This document shows positions 51,916 through 60,375 of a DNA stretch of 64,000 nucleotides, piece after piece. Under the pieces are notes generated by a model that was given only the letters and a program-made list of their open reading frames with translations, searched no databases and was not told where the DNA came from. Each line of letters begins with the position of its first letter. Within the stretch, counting starts at the first letter, position 1. The DNA is from Bacteroidales bacterium (GTDB lineage: Bacteria > Bacteroidota > Bacteroidia > Bacteroidales > UBA932): contig JAEEVC010000014.1 of NCBI GenBank assembly GCA_016287075.1, positions 1-64,000 on the forward strand. Direction: 5' to 3'. The position numbers and the translations under genes are program-made.

Positions 51916-52685
51916 CGCTGGCTGCGCTTTCGGCCGCCCTGCTTTCCTGCGGCCCCCAGCAGGGATATGTCTCCCGGGAGGAATATGACGCCCTCCGCAA
52001 TGATTACAAGGAACTTCAGGCCAGTTCTGCCGCCACCCGCGACCAGTATGTCGAACAGGCGCTGGCGATGGACGGCATCTTCCAGGAACTCGCGCAGGTG
52101 TCCGGCAGCACGGTCGTGCTCCGGAGCGACGTCGAGCACGGAACAGCCCGGATCACCCAGGCCGAGCAGATCGAAAAGAGCATTGACGACATCAAATCGA
52201 AGCTGAACCAGCTGGAATCGATGACCCGGGACAACGCCTCCCTGCGCAAGATGGTTGCGAGCCTCAAGCAGGTGGTCGCCGAGAAAGAGCAGGAAATCGA
52301 TGCGTTGAAGGCGGAAATCCAGGCAAAGGACCGGACCATCCGGGAGCAGAACAAGACCATCACCGAACAGAGCGGCACCATCTCGGAGCAGAGCGGGACC
52401 ATCTCCAGCCAGAAGGCCACCATCGAGGGCCAGCAGGAGCGGCTCCGCCTGGCGGTCCAGGAGCAGGCCCAGATGCTGTTCCAGGCCGGCGTCGATTTCG
52501 AGGAACTCGGCGACCAGTCGCCGACCGTGTCCCGCCGCCGCGACAAGGCCAAGGTCAAGAGCCTGACCCGGGAGATGTACGAGAAATCCATCCTCTACTA
52601 TTCCAAGGCGCAGGAGACCGGCTATCCCGAAGCCGGCTACCGCATCAACGCCGTCCAGCAGAAGATGGCCTCCCTGGGGGAATAA
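51897..52685 (+). CDS. Coiled-coil lipoprotein, hypothetical
   Basis: Lipobox AALLSC; heptad run TIREQNKTITEQSGTISEQSGTISSQKATIEGQ. Confidence 0.75.
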   Translation: MRTHKIALAALSAALLSCGPQQGYVSREEYDALRNDYKELQASSAATRDQYVEQALAMDGIFQELAQVSGSTVVLRSDVEHGTARITQAEQIEKSIDDIKSKLNQLESMTRDNASLRKMVASLKQVVAEKEQEIDALKAEIQAKDRTIREQNKTITEQSGTISEQSGTISSQKATIEGQQERLRLAVQEQAQMLFQAGVDFEELGDQSPTVSRRRDKAKVKSLTREMYEKSILYYSKAQETGYPEAGYRINAVQQKMASLGE

Positions 52686-52708
52686 GCTGCCAATCAATCC
52701 GTTGAAAT

Positions 52709-53890
52709 ATGATCAAAACGATTTCCGAAAGCGTGCGATACATCGGGGTCGACGACCTCGGCCTTGACCTGTTTGAAAGCCAGTACGTCGTCCCGGAAGG
52801 GATGGCGTACAATTCGTATGTCATCCTGGATGAGAAGGTTGCCGTAATGGACACGGTCGATGCCCGCTGCGGGGCGGCCTGGATGGCCAACCTCGCGGAG
52901 GCGCTCGGCGGCCGCCGGCCCGACTATCTTGTCGTCCAGCACATGGAGCCGGACCATTCCGGCCTCATTGCGGAGGCGATGGCCAGGTATCCCGGCCTGA
53001 CCCTTGTCGCATCGGCGAAAGCCCTCCAGATGCTCTCCGCGTTCACCGGACAGGATTATGCCGGCCGGACCCTGGCCGTCCAGGAAGGGGAGACCCTCCC
53101 GCTCGGGACGCATACCCTGCGGTTCCTGATGGCGCCGATGGTGCACTGGCCGGAAGTCATGGTCACTTTCGAGGAGCGGGAGAAGATCCTTTTCGCCGCC
53201 GACGCGTTCGGCAAGTTCGGCGCGCTGTCCAAGTGCGGCTGGTTCGGCGAGGAAGACGGCGACTGGGCCTGCGAGGCGCGCCGTTACTATTTCAATATTT
53301 GCGGCAAGTACGGCCAGCCCGTGCAGGCGCTCCTCAAGAAGGTCGTTCCGCTTGCACCGGCGGTCATTGCGCCGCTTCATGGCCCGATCCTGCGGGAAAA
53401 CCTCGGCTATTATCTCGACCTCTACCAGACATGGAGTACCTATGGTGTTGAGACTGAGGGCGTTTTCGTCGCCTATGCCTCCATCCACGGCGGTACGGCC
53501 GAAGCGGCGGAAAAGTTGGCGGAGATCCTGACGGCGAAGGGTTGCCCGAAGGTCGCGATGGCGGACCTGACCCGCGATGACCAGGCGGAGGCTGTGGAAG
53601 ACGCCTTCCGCTATGGAAAAATGGCGGTCCTGGCCGCATCCTATGACGGCGGCCTTTTTTCGCCCGCCTACAATTTCCTCCACACCCTGCAGATGAAGGC
53701 CTACCAGCAGCGTCGCGTCGCCCTTGTGGAGAACGGCTCCTGGGCTCCCTCTGCCGGGCGTGTGATGAAGGAACTGTTCGCTGCGATGAAGGCGGTGGAG
53801 GTGGTCGGGCCGCTTGTGACCATCCGCAGCCGGATGAAGGCGGAGGACATCCCCGCGCTCGAAGCGCTCGCCGACGCGCTGCTCGCGTAG
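52709..53890 (+). CDS. FprA family A-type flavoprotein
   Basis: Metallo-beta-lactamase VVQHMEPDHSG plus flavodoxin domain VAYASIHGGTAEAAEKLA. Confidence 0.93.
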   Translation: MIKTISESVRYIGVDDLGLDLFESQYVVPEGMAYNSYVILDEKVAVMDTVDARCGAAWMANLAEALGGRRPDYLVVQHMEPDHSGLIAEAMARYPGLTLVASAKALQMLSAFTGQDYAGRTLAVQEGETLPLGTHTLRFLMAPMVHWPEVMVTFEEREKILFAADAFGKFGALSKCGWFGEEDGDWACEARRYYFNICGKYGQPVQALLKKVVPLAPAVIAPLHGPILRENLGYYLDLYQTWSTYGVETEGVFVAYASIHGGTAEAAEKLAEILTAKGCPKVAMADLTRDDQAEAVEDAFRYGKMAVLAASYDGGLFSPAYNFLHTLQMKAYQQRRVALVENGSWAPSAGRVMKELFAAMKAVEVVGPLVTIRSRMKAEDIPALEALADALLA

Positions 53891-53968
53891 TTTTTTGCGG
53901 GTGTACATGCAAGATTCTCCCCGTTCATGGATTCAACAGGGGAGTGAAACATAAAAACTGGAGGCCGT

Positions 53969-55273
53969 ATGAAAAAGATTACCATCGTTTTCGGCATGCT
54001 GGCGCTTACGCTCGCGTGCGAAAAAGCGCCGTCCGGTCCATCCGGCGACGTTACCTTCCCGGTTCCTGACGAGCCCATCGAAATCACCTCTCCTACGCCC
54101 GCGACTGTCCTGGCGAAAGTGGATCTTTCCGCGACGCAGCAGCGGTATGTCAAGTCCGGCAATGCGCTGGCATTCCGTTTGTTACAAGGTCTCTACGCGG
54201 CGGATCCGGCCAATATGGTCTGCTCTCCGCTCTCCTTGCAGTATGCGCTCGCCATGACGGCGAACGGCGCGGCGGGGGAGACCCTGAATGAGATCATCAC
54301 CACCCTTGGCTACGGTTCCGAGGGGATCGATGCGCTCAACGCCTACTGCAACCTGCTGATGAACCAGCTTCCCGCCGTGGACCCGGACGTTGTCCTCAAG
54401 GTGGTCGATGCCATGCTGGTCAAGGAGGATTATCCCGTCCAGGAGGCGTTCCGTCAGGTGCTTGCGTCGTCCTATTATGCGCCCGTGGAATACATGTCCT
54501 TCGCCGACCCGATGGCCGTTCTCTCCCGGATCAACGACTGGGCGAGCCGCAATACGAACGGCCTGATCAACCCGATCCTCCGGGAGATTTCCCCCGACGC
54601 GGTCGGCTTTATCATGAACGCCTTGTATTTCAAGGCGAAATGGGCGGACGAGACCCTGTTCAAGCCCAATATGACCCTTCCCAGGGACTTTACCCGCAAG
54701 GATGGGAATAAGGTGAAGGTCAATATGATGGCGGCGAGTGAATACCTGCCTTACGGCAAGTTTGACGGATTCCAGGCGGTCGGCATCCCGTATGCGAACG
54801 GGAAATACAGCATGTACGTCCTGCTGCCGGATGCGGGCGCGGATTTCGGGAAATGGGTAGCCGGGCTGGACAAGAAGGATTTCTCCACCATCCTCGGCGG
54901 GATGAAGAAGAACGTGAACGTCGAACTGCTCCTGCCGAAGTTCGACGTGTCCGGCGATTTCCTCCTGAACGATGTCCTGCAGGCGATGGGCATCCGGCTG
55001 GCATTTGACGCCGATTTCGCGGATTTCTCCCGGATGTTCGACAAGCCCGGCGAATCGTTCCGGATCAGCCGTGTCATCCAGAAGGCGAAACTCTCCCTTG
55101 CGGAGTGGGGGACCGAGGCGGCGGCCGTCACGGTCGTCGAGATGGAAAAGGCGACCTCCGTCGGCCCTGGCGGCGAGTCGGTGAAATTCTACGCCAATCA
55201 CCCGTTCGTATTCGTCCTAGCGGAGAACACATCGGGGGCGATTCTCTTCGAGGGCGTTTATCAGGGAGATTAA
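53969..55273 (+). CDS. Serpin family protein (lipoprotein-like N-terminus)
   Basis: Serpin fold motifs; hinge EWGTEAAAVTVVEM; HPFVFVLAENTSGAILFEGVYQ. Confidence 0.93.
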   Translation: MKKITIVFGMLALTLACEKAPSGPSGDVTFPVPDEPIEITSPTPATVLAKVDLSATQQRYVKSGNALAFRLLQGLYAADPANMVCSPLSLQYALAMTANGAAGETLNEIITTLGYGSEGIDALNAYCNLLMNQLPAVDPDVVLKVVDAMLVKEDYPVQEAFRQVLASSYYAPVEYMSFADPMAVLSRINDWASRNTNGLINPILREISPDAVGFIMNALYFKAKWADETLFKPNMTLPRDFTRKDGNKVKVNMMAASEYLPYGKFDGFQAVGIPYANGKYSMYVLLPDAGADFGKWVAGLDKKDFSTILGGMKKNVNVELLLPKFDVSGDFLLNDVLQAMGIRLAFDADFADFSRMFDKPGESFRISRVIQKAKLSLAEWGTEAAAVTVVEMEKATSVGPGGESVKFYANHPFVFVLAENTSGAILFEGVYQGD

Positions 55274-56461
55274 CTAAATCACTTTCAACGCCTTGCCGAC
55301 CTTGATGAAGGCGGCGACGGCGCGGTCCAGATGCTCGCGTCTGTGTCCGGCGGAAAGCTGGACGCGGATGCGGGCCTGGCCTTTGGGCACGACCGGATAG
55401 TAGAAGCCGGTGACGAAAATCCCTTCCTTGGCCATCTCGGCGGCGAATTCCTGCGAGAGCTTGGCGTCATAGAGCATGACGGCGCAGATGGCGGACTGGG
55501 TCGGTTTGATGTCGAAACCGGCGGCGAGCATCTTTTCGCGGAAGTACGTCACGTTTTCCTGCAGGCGGTCGTGGAGTTCGTTGCTCTCCGCGAGGATCCT
55601 GAAGGTCTCGATGCCGGCACCCACGACCATCGGGGGCAGGGAATTCGAGAAGAGATACGGGCGGGAACGCTGCCGGAGCATGTCGATGATCTCCTTCCGG
55701 CCGGTGGTGAAGCCGCCGACGGCGCCGCCGAAGGCCTTGCCGAGCGTGCCGGTGAAAATGTCGATACGGCCGTAACAGTCAAATTGTTCCGCCACGCCGT
55801 GGCCGGTCGGGCCGACGACGCCGGCGGAATGGCTCTCGTCCACCATGACGAGGGCGTCGTATTTCTCCGCAAGGTCGCAGATCCGGTCCATCGGGGCGAC
55901 ATTGCCGTCCATCGAGAAGACGCCGTCCGTCACGATGATGCGGAAACGGCAGGCCTGGGCCTCCTGGAGCCGGGCTTCCAGGTCGGCCATGTCGGCGTTG
56001 GCATAGCGGAAACGCTGGGCCTTGCAAAGGCGTACGCCGTCGATGATCGAGGCGTGGTTGAGCGCGTCGGAGATGATGGCGTCCTCTGCCGTCAGAAGCG
56101 GCTCGAACACACCGCCGTTCGCGTCGAAGCAGGCAGCGTACAGGATGGTGTCTTCGGTGCGGAAATAGTCGGAAACGGCTTTTTCAAGCTGTTTGTGGAG
56201 ATCCTGCGTCCCGCAGATGAAGCGGACGGAGGACATGCCGTAGCCGCGCGCCTGCATCGCCTTCTCCGCCGCGGCGATGAGCCGCGGGCTGTCGGCGAGG
56301 CCGAGGTAGTTGTTGGCGCAGAAGTTCAGGGCCTTGCTTCCGTCCTCGAGGGTGATTTCCGCGCCCTGGGCGGAGGCGATGTTGCGTTCTTTCTTGTAGA
56401 GGCCGGCTTCCTCGATGGCGGCGAGCTCTCCGGCGAGATGTTGCTTGAATGATCCGTACAT
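55274..56461 (-). CDS. kbl: Glycine C-acetyltransferase
   Basis: ALNFCANNYLGLADSPRLI, DALNHASIIDGVRLCKA, DESHSAGVVGPTGHG, GTLGKAFGGAVGGF. Confidence 0.95.
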   Translation of the reverse strand: MYGSFKQHLAGELAAIEEAGLYKKERNIASAQGAEITLEDGSKALNFCANNYLGLADSPRLIAAAEKAMQARGYGMSSVRFICGTQDLHKQLEKAVSDYFRTEDTILYAACFDANGGVFEPLLTAEDAIISDALNHASIIDGVRLCKAQRFRYANADMADLEARLQEAQACRFRIIVTDGVFSMDGNVAPMDRICDLAEKYDALVMVDESHSAGVVGPTGHGVAEQFDCYGRIDIFTGTLGKAFGGAVGGFTTGRKEIIDMLRQRSRPYLFSNSLPPMVVGAGIETFRILAESNELHDRLQENVTYFREKMLAAGFDIKPTQSAICAVMLYDAKLSQEFAAEMAKEGIFVTGFYYPVVPKGQARIRVQLSAGHRREHLDRAVAAFIKVGKALKVI

Positions 56462-56572
56462 GGTAGTGTCTGCTGTTTGACTTCCCAAATGTACCGTTTT
56501 TTCCGGGGAAATACTATTATTATTGCCCGAATTCTTCTAAATTTGTATGCGTTTGAAAGATTCCGCGGAAAA

Positions 56573-57532
56573 ATGAAGAATGTCCTCGTTATCGGCTCCA
56601 CGGGCCAGATCGGATCGGAACTGACGATGAAAATCCGCCGGGAGATTCCCGGAAGCACGGTTGTCGCCGGATACATCCCCGGCGCTGAGCCGAAAGGGGA
56701 GCTCCTCGAAAGCGGCCCGGCCGAAGTGGCGGATGTGCGGAATGCCACGCAGCTCGCCGACATCGTGTCCCGCTACCGGATCGACACCGTCTATAACCTT
56801 GCGGCCCTCCTGTCGGCCGTCGCCGAGCGGAAGCCCCTGATGGCCTGGGATATCCAGATGAACGGCCTGCTGAATATCCTCGAAGTCGCCCGCGAGAAAG
56901 GCTGTGCCGTCTTCACGCCGAGTTCCATCGGCTCCTTCGGCCCCGAGACGCCCCGGGTGAACACGCCGCAGGACACGATCCAGCGCCCCCGGTCGATGTA
57001 CGGGGTGACCAAGGTGGCGACGGAACTGCTGAGCGACTATTATTTCCATAAATACGGTGTGGACACGCGCGCCGTCCGTTTCCCCGGCCTGATTTCCAAT
57101 GTCACCCTTCCGGGCGGCGGGACGACCGACTATGCCGTCGAGATCTATTATGCCGCCGTGAAAGGGGAGGAGTTCGTCTGCCCCATCGCGCCGGGGACCT
57201 ATATGGACATGATGTACATGCCCGATGCGCTCAAGGCGGCCGTGGACCTGATGCAGGCCGATCCGTCCCGGCTTATCCACCGCAATGCCTTCAACGTCGC
57301 GGCGATGAGCTTCGAGCCGGAGACCCTTGCCGCCGAGATCCGCCGGCATATCCCGTCCCTCCGCGTCCGCTACGAGGTCGATCCGGTCCGCCAGGCCATC
57401 GCCAATTCCTGGCCCGACAAGATGGACGATTCCTGCGCCCGCGCCGAGTGGGACTGGTGTCCTTCGTACGACCTGCCGGCCATGACAGTGGACATGATCG
57501 CAGCGCTCAAAAAGCGGTTTGATACGGAATAA
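56573..57532 (+). CDS. NAD-dependent epimerase/dehydratase-type L-threonine 3-dehydrogenase
   Basis: VLVIGSTGQIGSEL; MYGVTKVATELL; divergent from kbl. Confidence 0.85.
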   Translation: MKNVLVIGSTGQIGSELTMKIRREIPGSTVVAGYIPGAEPKGELLESGPAEVADVRNATQLADIVSRYRIDTVYNLAALLSAVAERKPLMAWDIQMNGLLNILEVAREKGCAVFTPSSIGSFGPETPRVNTPQDTIQRPRSMYGVTKVATELLSDYYFHKYGVDTRAVRFPGLISNVTLPGGGTTDYAVEIYYAAVKGEEFVCPIAPGTYMDMMYMPDALKAAVDLMQADPSRLIHRNAFNVAAMSFEPETLAAEIRRHIPSLRVRYEVDPVRQAIANSWPDKMDDSCARAEWDWCPSYDLPAMTVDMIAALKKRFDTE

Positions 57533-57545
57533 AGCCGCATTCTGA

Positions 57546-57586
57546 ACAGATTGAAAGCGTTTTTGTTTAATTTGCTTTCAATCTGT
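57546..57586. repeat. 13-bp perfect inverted repeat downstream of the threonine dehydrogenase
   Basis: ACAGATTGAAAGC-(15 nt)-GCTTTCAATCTGT. Confidence 0.85.
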
Positions 57587-57664
57587 AATCAAATACCCTT
57601 GTTTCCTCTTATTTGAAATCCTGTAAACGGCGTTCTGTGCCGTTAAAATGTTATTATCAAAAAC

Positions 57665-57693
57665 AAGCGAACCTCCGAATGGGAAGTTCGCTT
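57665..57693 (+). terminator. Terminator-like hairpin
   Basis: AAGCGAACcTCC-GAATG-GGAaGTTCGCTT then TATTTAT. Confidence 0.65.
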
Positions 57694-57764
57694 ATTTATA
57701 TTCTGCTGAAAATCAGCCACATAAAACTATTTTCAAAAATTTTCAAAAAAATCTTTTGAAAAAA

Positions 57765-57795
57765 TTTGCAAATACGGAAAAAAGCCGTACCTTTG
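57765..57795 (+). promoter_or_regulatory. Bacteroidetes promoter TTTG-N19-TACCTTTG
   Basis: Consensus -33/-7 with correct spacing in an AT-rich intergenic region. Confidence 0.7.
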
Positions 57796-57799
57796 TATC

Positions 57800-57921
57800 C
57801 GGAATGAGGAAGCAGGGTTCTCCTCGCGGAATCATTCTATTGGTTATTAGTTTTAGTGTTATTAATTATGTGGTTAGCATGAGTGGTCCGCGCGGGATGC
57901 GTCGACGACTCATTTTTTTTT
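57800..57921 (+). ncRNA. Candidate small structured RNA (alternatively a small membrane-peptide mRNA)
   Basis: Own promoter; long-range stem TCCTCGCGGA (57821-57830)/TCCGCGCGGG (57887-57896); terminal hairpin ATGAGT..ACTCAT followed by T8. Confidence 0.45.
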
Positions 57922-58114
57922 ATCCCTGTTCCTGCTTCGTTCCGGCAACGGAATCAGTAGCCTGGGTCGCCCGCGTCCCGGCTTCTGCGGCGGTCGTGTC
58001 GACGGCAGTCGTCGTTCCGGCTTTCTGCGTCTGGGCCGCCTGCTGGGCCTCCTCTTTCGGAGGGCGCTTGATGATGACGACCTTGGAAGATGATTTGGTT
58101 GGTTTCTGGCTCAT
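57920..58114 (-). CDS. 64-aa low-complexity hydrophilic hypothetical protein
   Basis: MSQKPTKSSSKVVIIKRPPKEEAQQ...; codirectional 24 nt downstream of the 58139-58786 gene. Confidence 0.45.
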   Translation of the reverse strand: MSQKPTKSSSKVVIIKRPPKEEAQQAAQTQKAGTTTAVDTTAAEAGTRATQATDSVAGTKQEQG

Positions 58115-58138
58115 GGTGGAAAAGGATTTGAAGGTGAA

Positions 58139-58786
58139 TTATTTCAGGTATGCATCAATGGCGTCGATGGCCTCCTGGATTTCGCTGGTGTCGGTGAACT
58201 GGCCCGCCTGGGACGCAATCCAGCGGACCGTGTAGATCCCGTAGTCCGTTTTGAGATACTCCCGGAAGGGAAGGCCTTCCTTGCTGGCGAAGATCCCCAC
58301 GGTCTCCCCGTTGATGGATTCCTCGAACTGGCGGCTCCGGTTTGCGAAATGCCGGTTCAGGCCGGACACGATGTTCCCGCAGCAGTCATAGGCGCGGATG
58401 ATCTTCATGGACAGGGCGTTATCCCCGATCTTCTGGAAGAGGGAGGAACTTTTCAGGAGTTCCAGGGCATCGCTGCTCGTCGTGAGCGAGATTTCCGCAA
58501 GCAGGACGGAGCCGTGGTATTCGATGGAATCTTCGGGGCAGGCGTCCAGTTCTTCGCTGTGCCGGAGGAAATAGAGGGCCGACCGGTTCGCTTCCAGGAG
58601 GTAATCGTGCATGACGTTGATGTCCTCGATGTTCGTGGCGAGTTCCGTCCGGACCAGTTCCATGGCGGAACGTACGTTCTTCCTGTCCCGGGACCGGTCG
58701 ATGAGCCCCTGGATCGCAAAAGTGATAACGATACCCAGGATGACGGACAGGACATCCAGGAAGAAATGGAAGGCGGATTCTTTCAT
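58139..58786 (-). CDS. Membrane-anchored hypothetical protein (DUF6090-like layout)
   Basis: N-terminal TM FFLDVLSVILGIVITFAIQGLID then helical domain. Confidence 0.65.
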   Translation of the reverse strand: MKESAFHFFLDVLSVILGIVITFAIQGLIDRSRDRKNVRSAMELVRTELATNIEDINVMHDYLLEANRSALYFLRHSEELDACPEDSIEYHGSVLLAEISLTTSSDALELLKSSSLFQKIGDNALSMKIIRAYDCCGNIVSGLNRHFANRSRQFEESINGETVGIFASKEGLPFREYLKTDYGIYTVRWIASQAGQFTDTSEIQEAIDAIDAYLK

Positions 58787-58854
58787 GGCGCGGTGGGATG
58801 GACCTTCAAATATAGGCATTTCCACCGGAATTGCCGCTTATTTTCGGGAAAAAC

Positions 58855-59469
58855 CTACCGTCGGACGTATTCGGCGATCTCGGTCGCGGCGTTCCACATG
58901 GCCTGCGAGCCGTCGATGACGAGGATGTCGCCCCGGAAGCGGCGGGCCTTGCGGGAGATTTCCAGGGGGTTGAAGCCCGGAGAGACGAGGATGAGTCCGG
59001 CGGCCAGTTTCGGATGGTCGAAGAAGGTGAGGGAGGCCGTCATGCAGCCGTTGCTCTCGCCAAGCAGGTAGATCCGGTCCGCATCGACATGGCGCTGGTT
59101 GCGGATGCCTTTGAGAACGGCGGAAAGATCCTCCGAACGGGCCTTTTCCCCGTCCCCGGCGAAATCGAAACTGTAGCAGAGGAAACCCTTGCCGGCCAAG
59201 GCTTTGCACCAGCGTTCCCCGTACGCCATGTTCTGGCAATAGACGATGGCGGGCATGTTCCCGGCCTCTTCCAGGACCGGCCGGTAAACGCGCCCGAAAA
59301 CCTTCCCTTCGCCCCGGTAGAAACTCATCGGCTCCACTTCGACTTCGACGCCGGTATAGGATGTGACGGTGGTCCGCGGAGCCAGTCCGTGGATGAAATG
59401 ATAGGCGACCCCGCCGAGGATGGCAAGGACGGCGGCCGTGATAAGCGTGCCTTTGAGGAACTTCTTCAT
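58855..59469 (-). CDS. Secreted/membrane-anchored alpha/beta hydrolase
   Basis: N-terminal TM; YLLGESNGCMTASLTF, ILVIDGSQ. Confidence 0.8.
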   Translation of the reverse strand: MKKFLKGTLITAAVLAILGGVAYHFIHGLAPRTTVTSYTGVEVEVEPMSFYRGEGKVFGRVYRPVLEEAGNMPAIVYCQNMAYGERWCKALAGKGFLCYSFDFAGDGEKARSEDLSAVLKGIRNQRHVDADRIYLLGESNGCMTASLTFFDHPKLAAGLILVSPGFNPLEISRKARRFRGDILVIDGSQAMWNAATEIAEYVRR

Positions 59470-59476
59470 ATACAAA

Positions 59477-59501
59477 ACGCCTGGCATTCTGTGCCAGGCG
59501 T
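59477..59501 (-). terminator. Terminator of gpmA (minus strand)
   Basis: ACGCCTGGCA-CAGAA-TGCCAGGCGT followed by TTT on the minus strand. Confidence 0.8.
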
Positions 59502-59529
59502 CGGTTGCTGCAAAACCAGTGCCGCGTCC

Positions 59530-60276
59530 TTATTTCGCTTTGCCCTGGTTGGCGACGGCGTTCATCTTGGCGGCGATGGCTTCCTGGTCGCCGAGGAAGT
59601 AATCCTTTACGACGTTGCCGGCCTCGTCGAACTCGAAGACATACGGGACGGCGGTCGGCAGGTTGAGGCTGACGATGTCCGTGTCGGAGATGTTCTTGAG
59701 GTATTTGATGATGCCGCGGAGGGAGTTGCCGTGGGCGACGACGATGAGGCTGTCGGCGGTCTGGAGGTTCGGGAAGATCACTTCCTTCCAGTACGGGACG
59801 GCGCGGGCGATGGCGTCCTTGAGGGACTCGGTGCGCGGGATGTCGCTGTCCGCGACGCCGGCATAGCGGGGATCGAACTTCGGGTTGCGCTCGTCATCCT
59901 CGGCGAGGGGCAGCGGGGCGACGTCGTAGCTGCGGCGCCAGATCTTGACCTGGGCGTCGCCGTACTTCTCGGCGGTCTCGGCCTTGTTGAGGCCCTGGAG
60001 GTTGCCGTAGTGCTTTTCGTTGAGGCGCCAGCTCTTCTCGACCGGGATCCAGTCCAGGTCCATGTTGTCCAGGATGTTGTTGAGGGTCTTGACCGCCCGC
60101 TTGAGGTAGGAGGTATAGGCCTTTTCGAAGGTGAAGCCTTCCGCCTTGAGCAGTTTGCCGGCCTCGATGGCCTCGTTCACGCCCTTGGGGCTGAGGTCCA
60201 CGTCGGTCCAGCCCGTGAAACGGTTTTCCTGGTTCCAGACACTTTCGCCGTGCCTGACGAGTACGATTCTTTTCAT
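59530..60276 (-). CDS. gpmA: 2,3-bisphosphoglycerate-dependent phosphoglycerate mutase
   Basis: [43 protein letters not shown]. Confidence 0.97.
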   Translation of the reverse strand: MKRIVLVRHGESVWNQENRFTGWTDVDLSPKGVNEAIEAGKLLKAEGFTFEKAYTSYLKRAVKTLNNILDNMDLDWIPVEKSWRLNEKHYGNLQGLNKAETAEKYGDAQVKIWRRSYDVAPLPLAEDDERNPKFDPRYAGVADSDIPRTESLKDAIARAVPYWKEVIFPNLQTADSLIVVAHGNSLRGIIKYLKNISDTDIVSLNLPTAVPYVFEFDEAGNVVKDYFLGDQEAIAAKMNAVANQGKAK

Positions 60277-60358
60277 ATTGTGCAGAATAATGAGTGTGTT
60301 TTCCTTAAAAAGCGAGGCAAAATTACGCATTTTCCGGGGAATAATCTAAAATATTCCG

Positions 60359-60366
60359 TAAATTTG
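60359..60366 (+). promoter_or_regulatory. -7 element TAAATTTG 9 nt before the ATG at 60376
   Basis: Matches TAnnTTTG; divergent TAATTTTG for gpmA at 60318-60325 (-). Confidence 0.45.
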
Positions 60367-60375
60367 ACCTCACTT

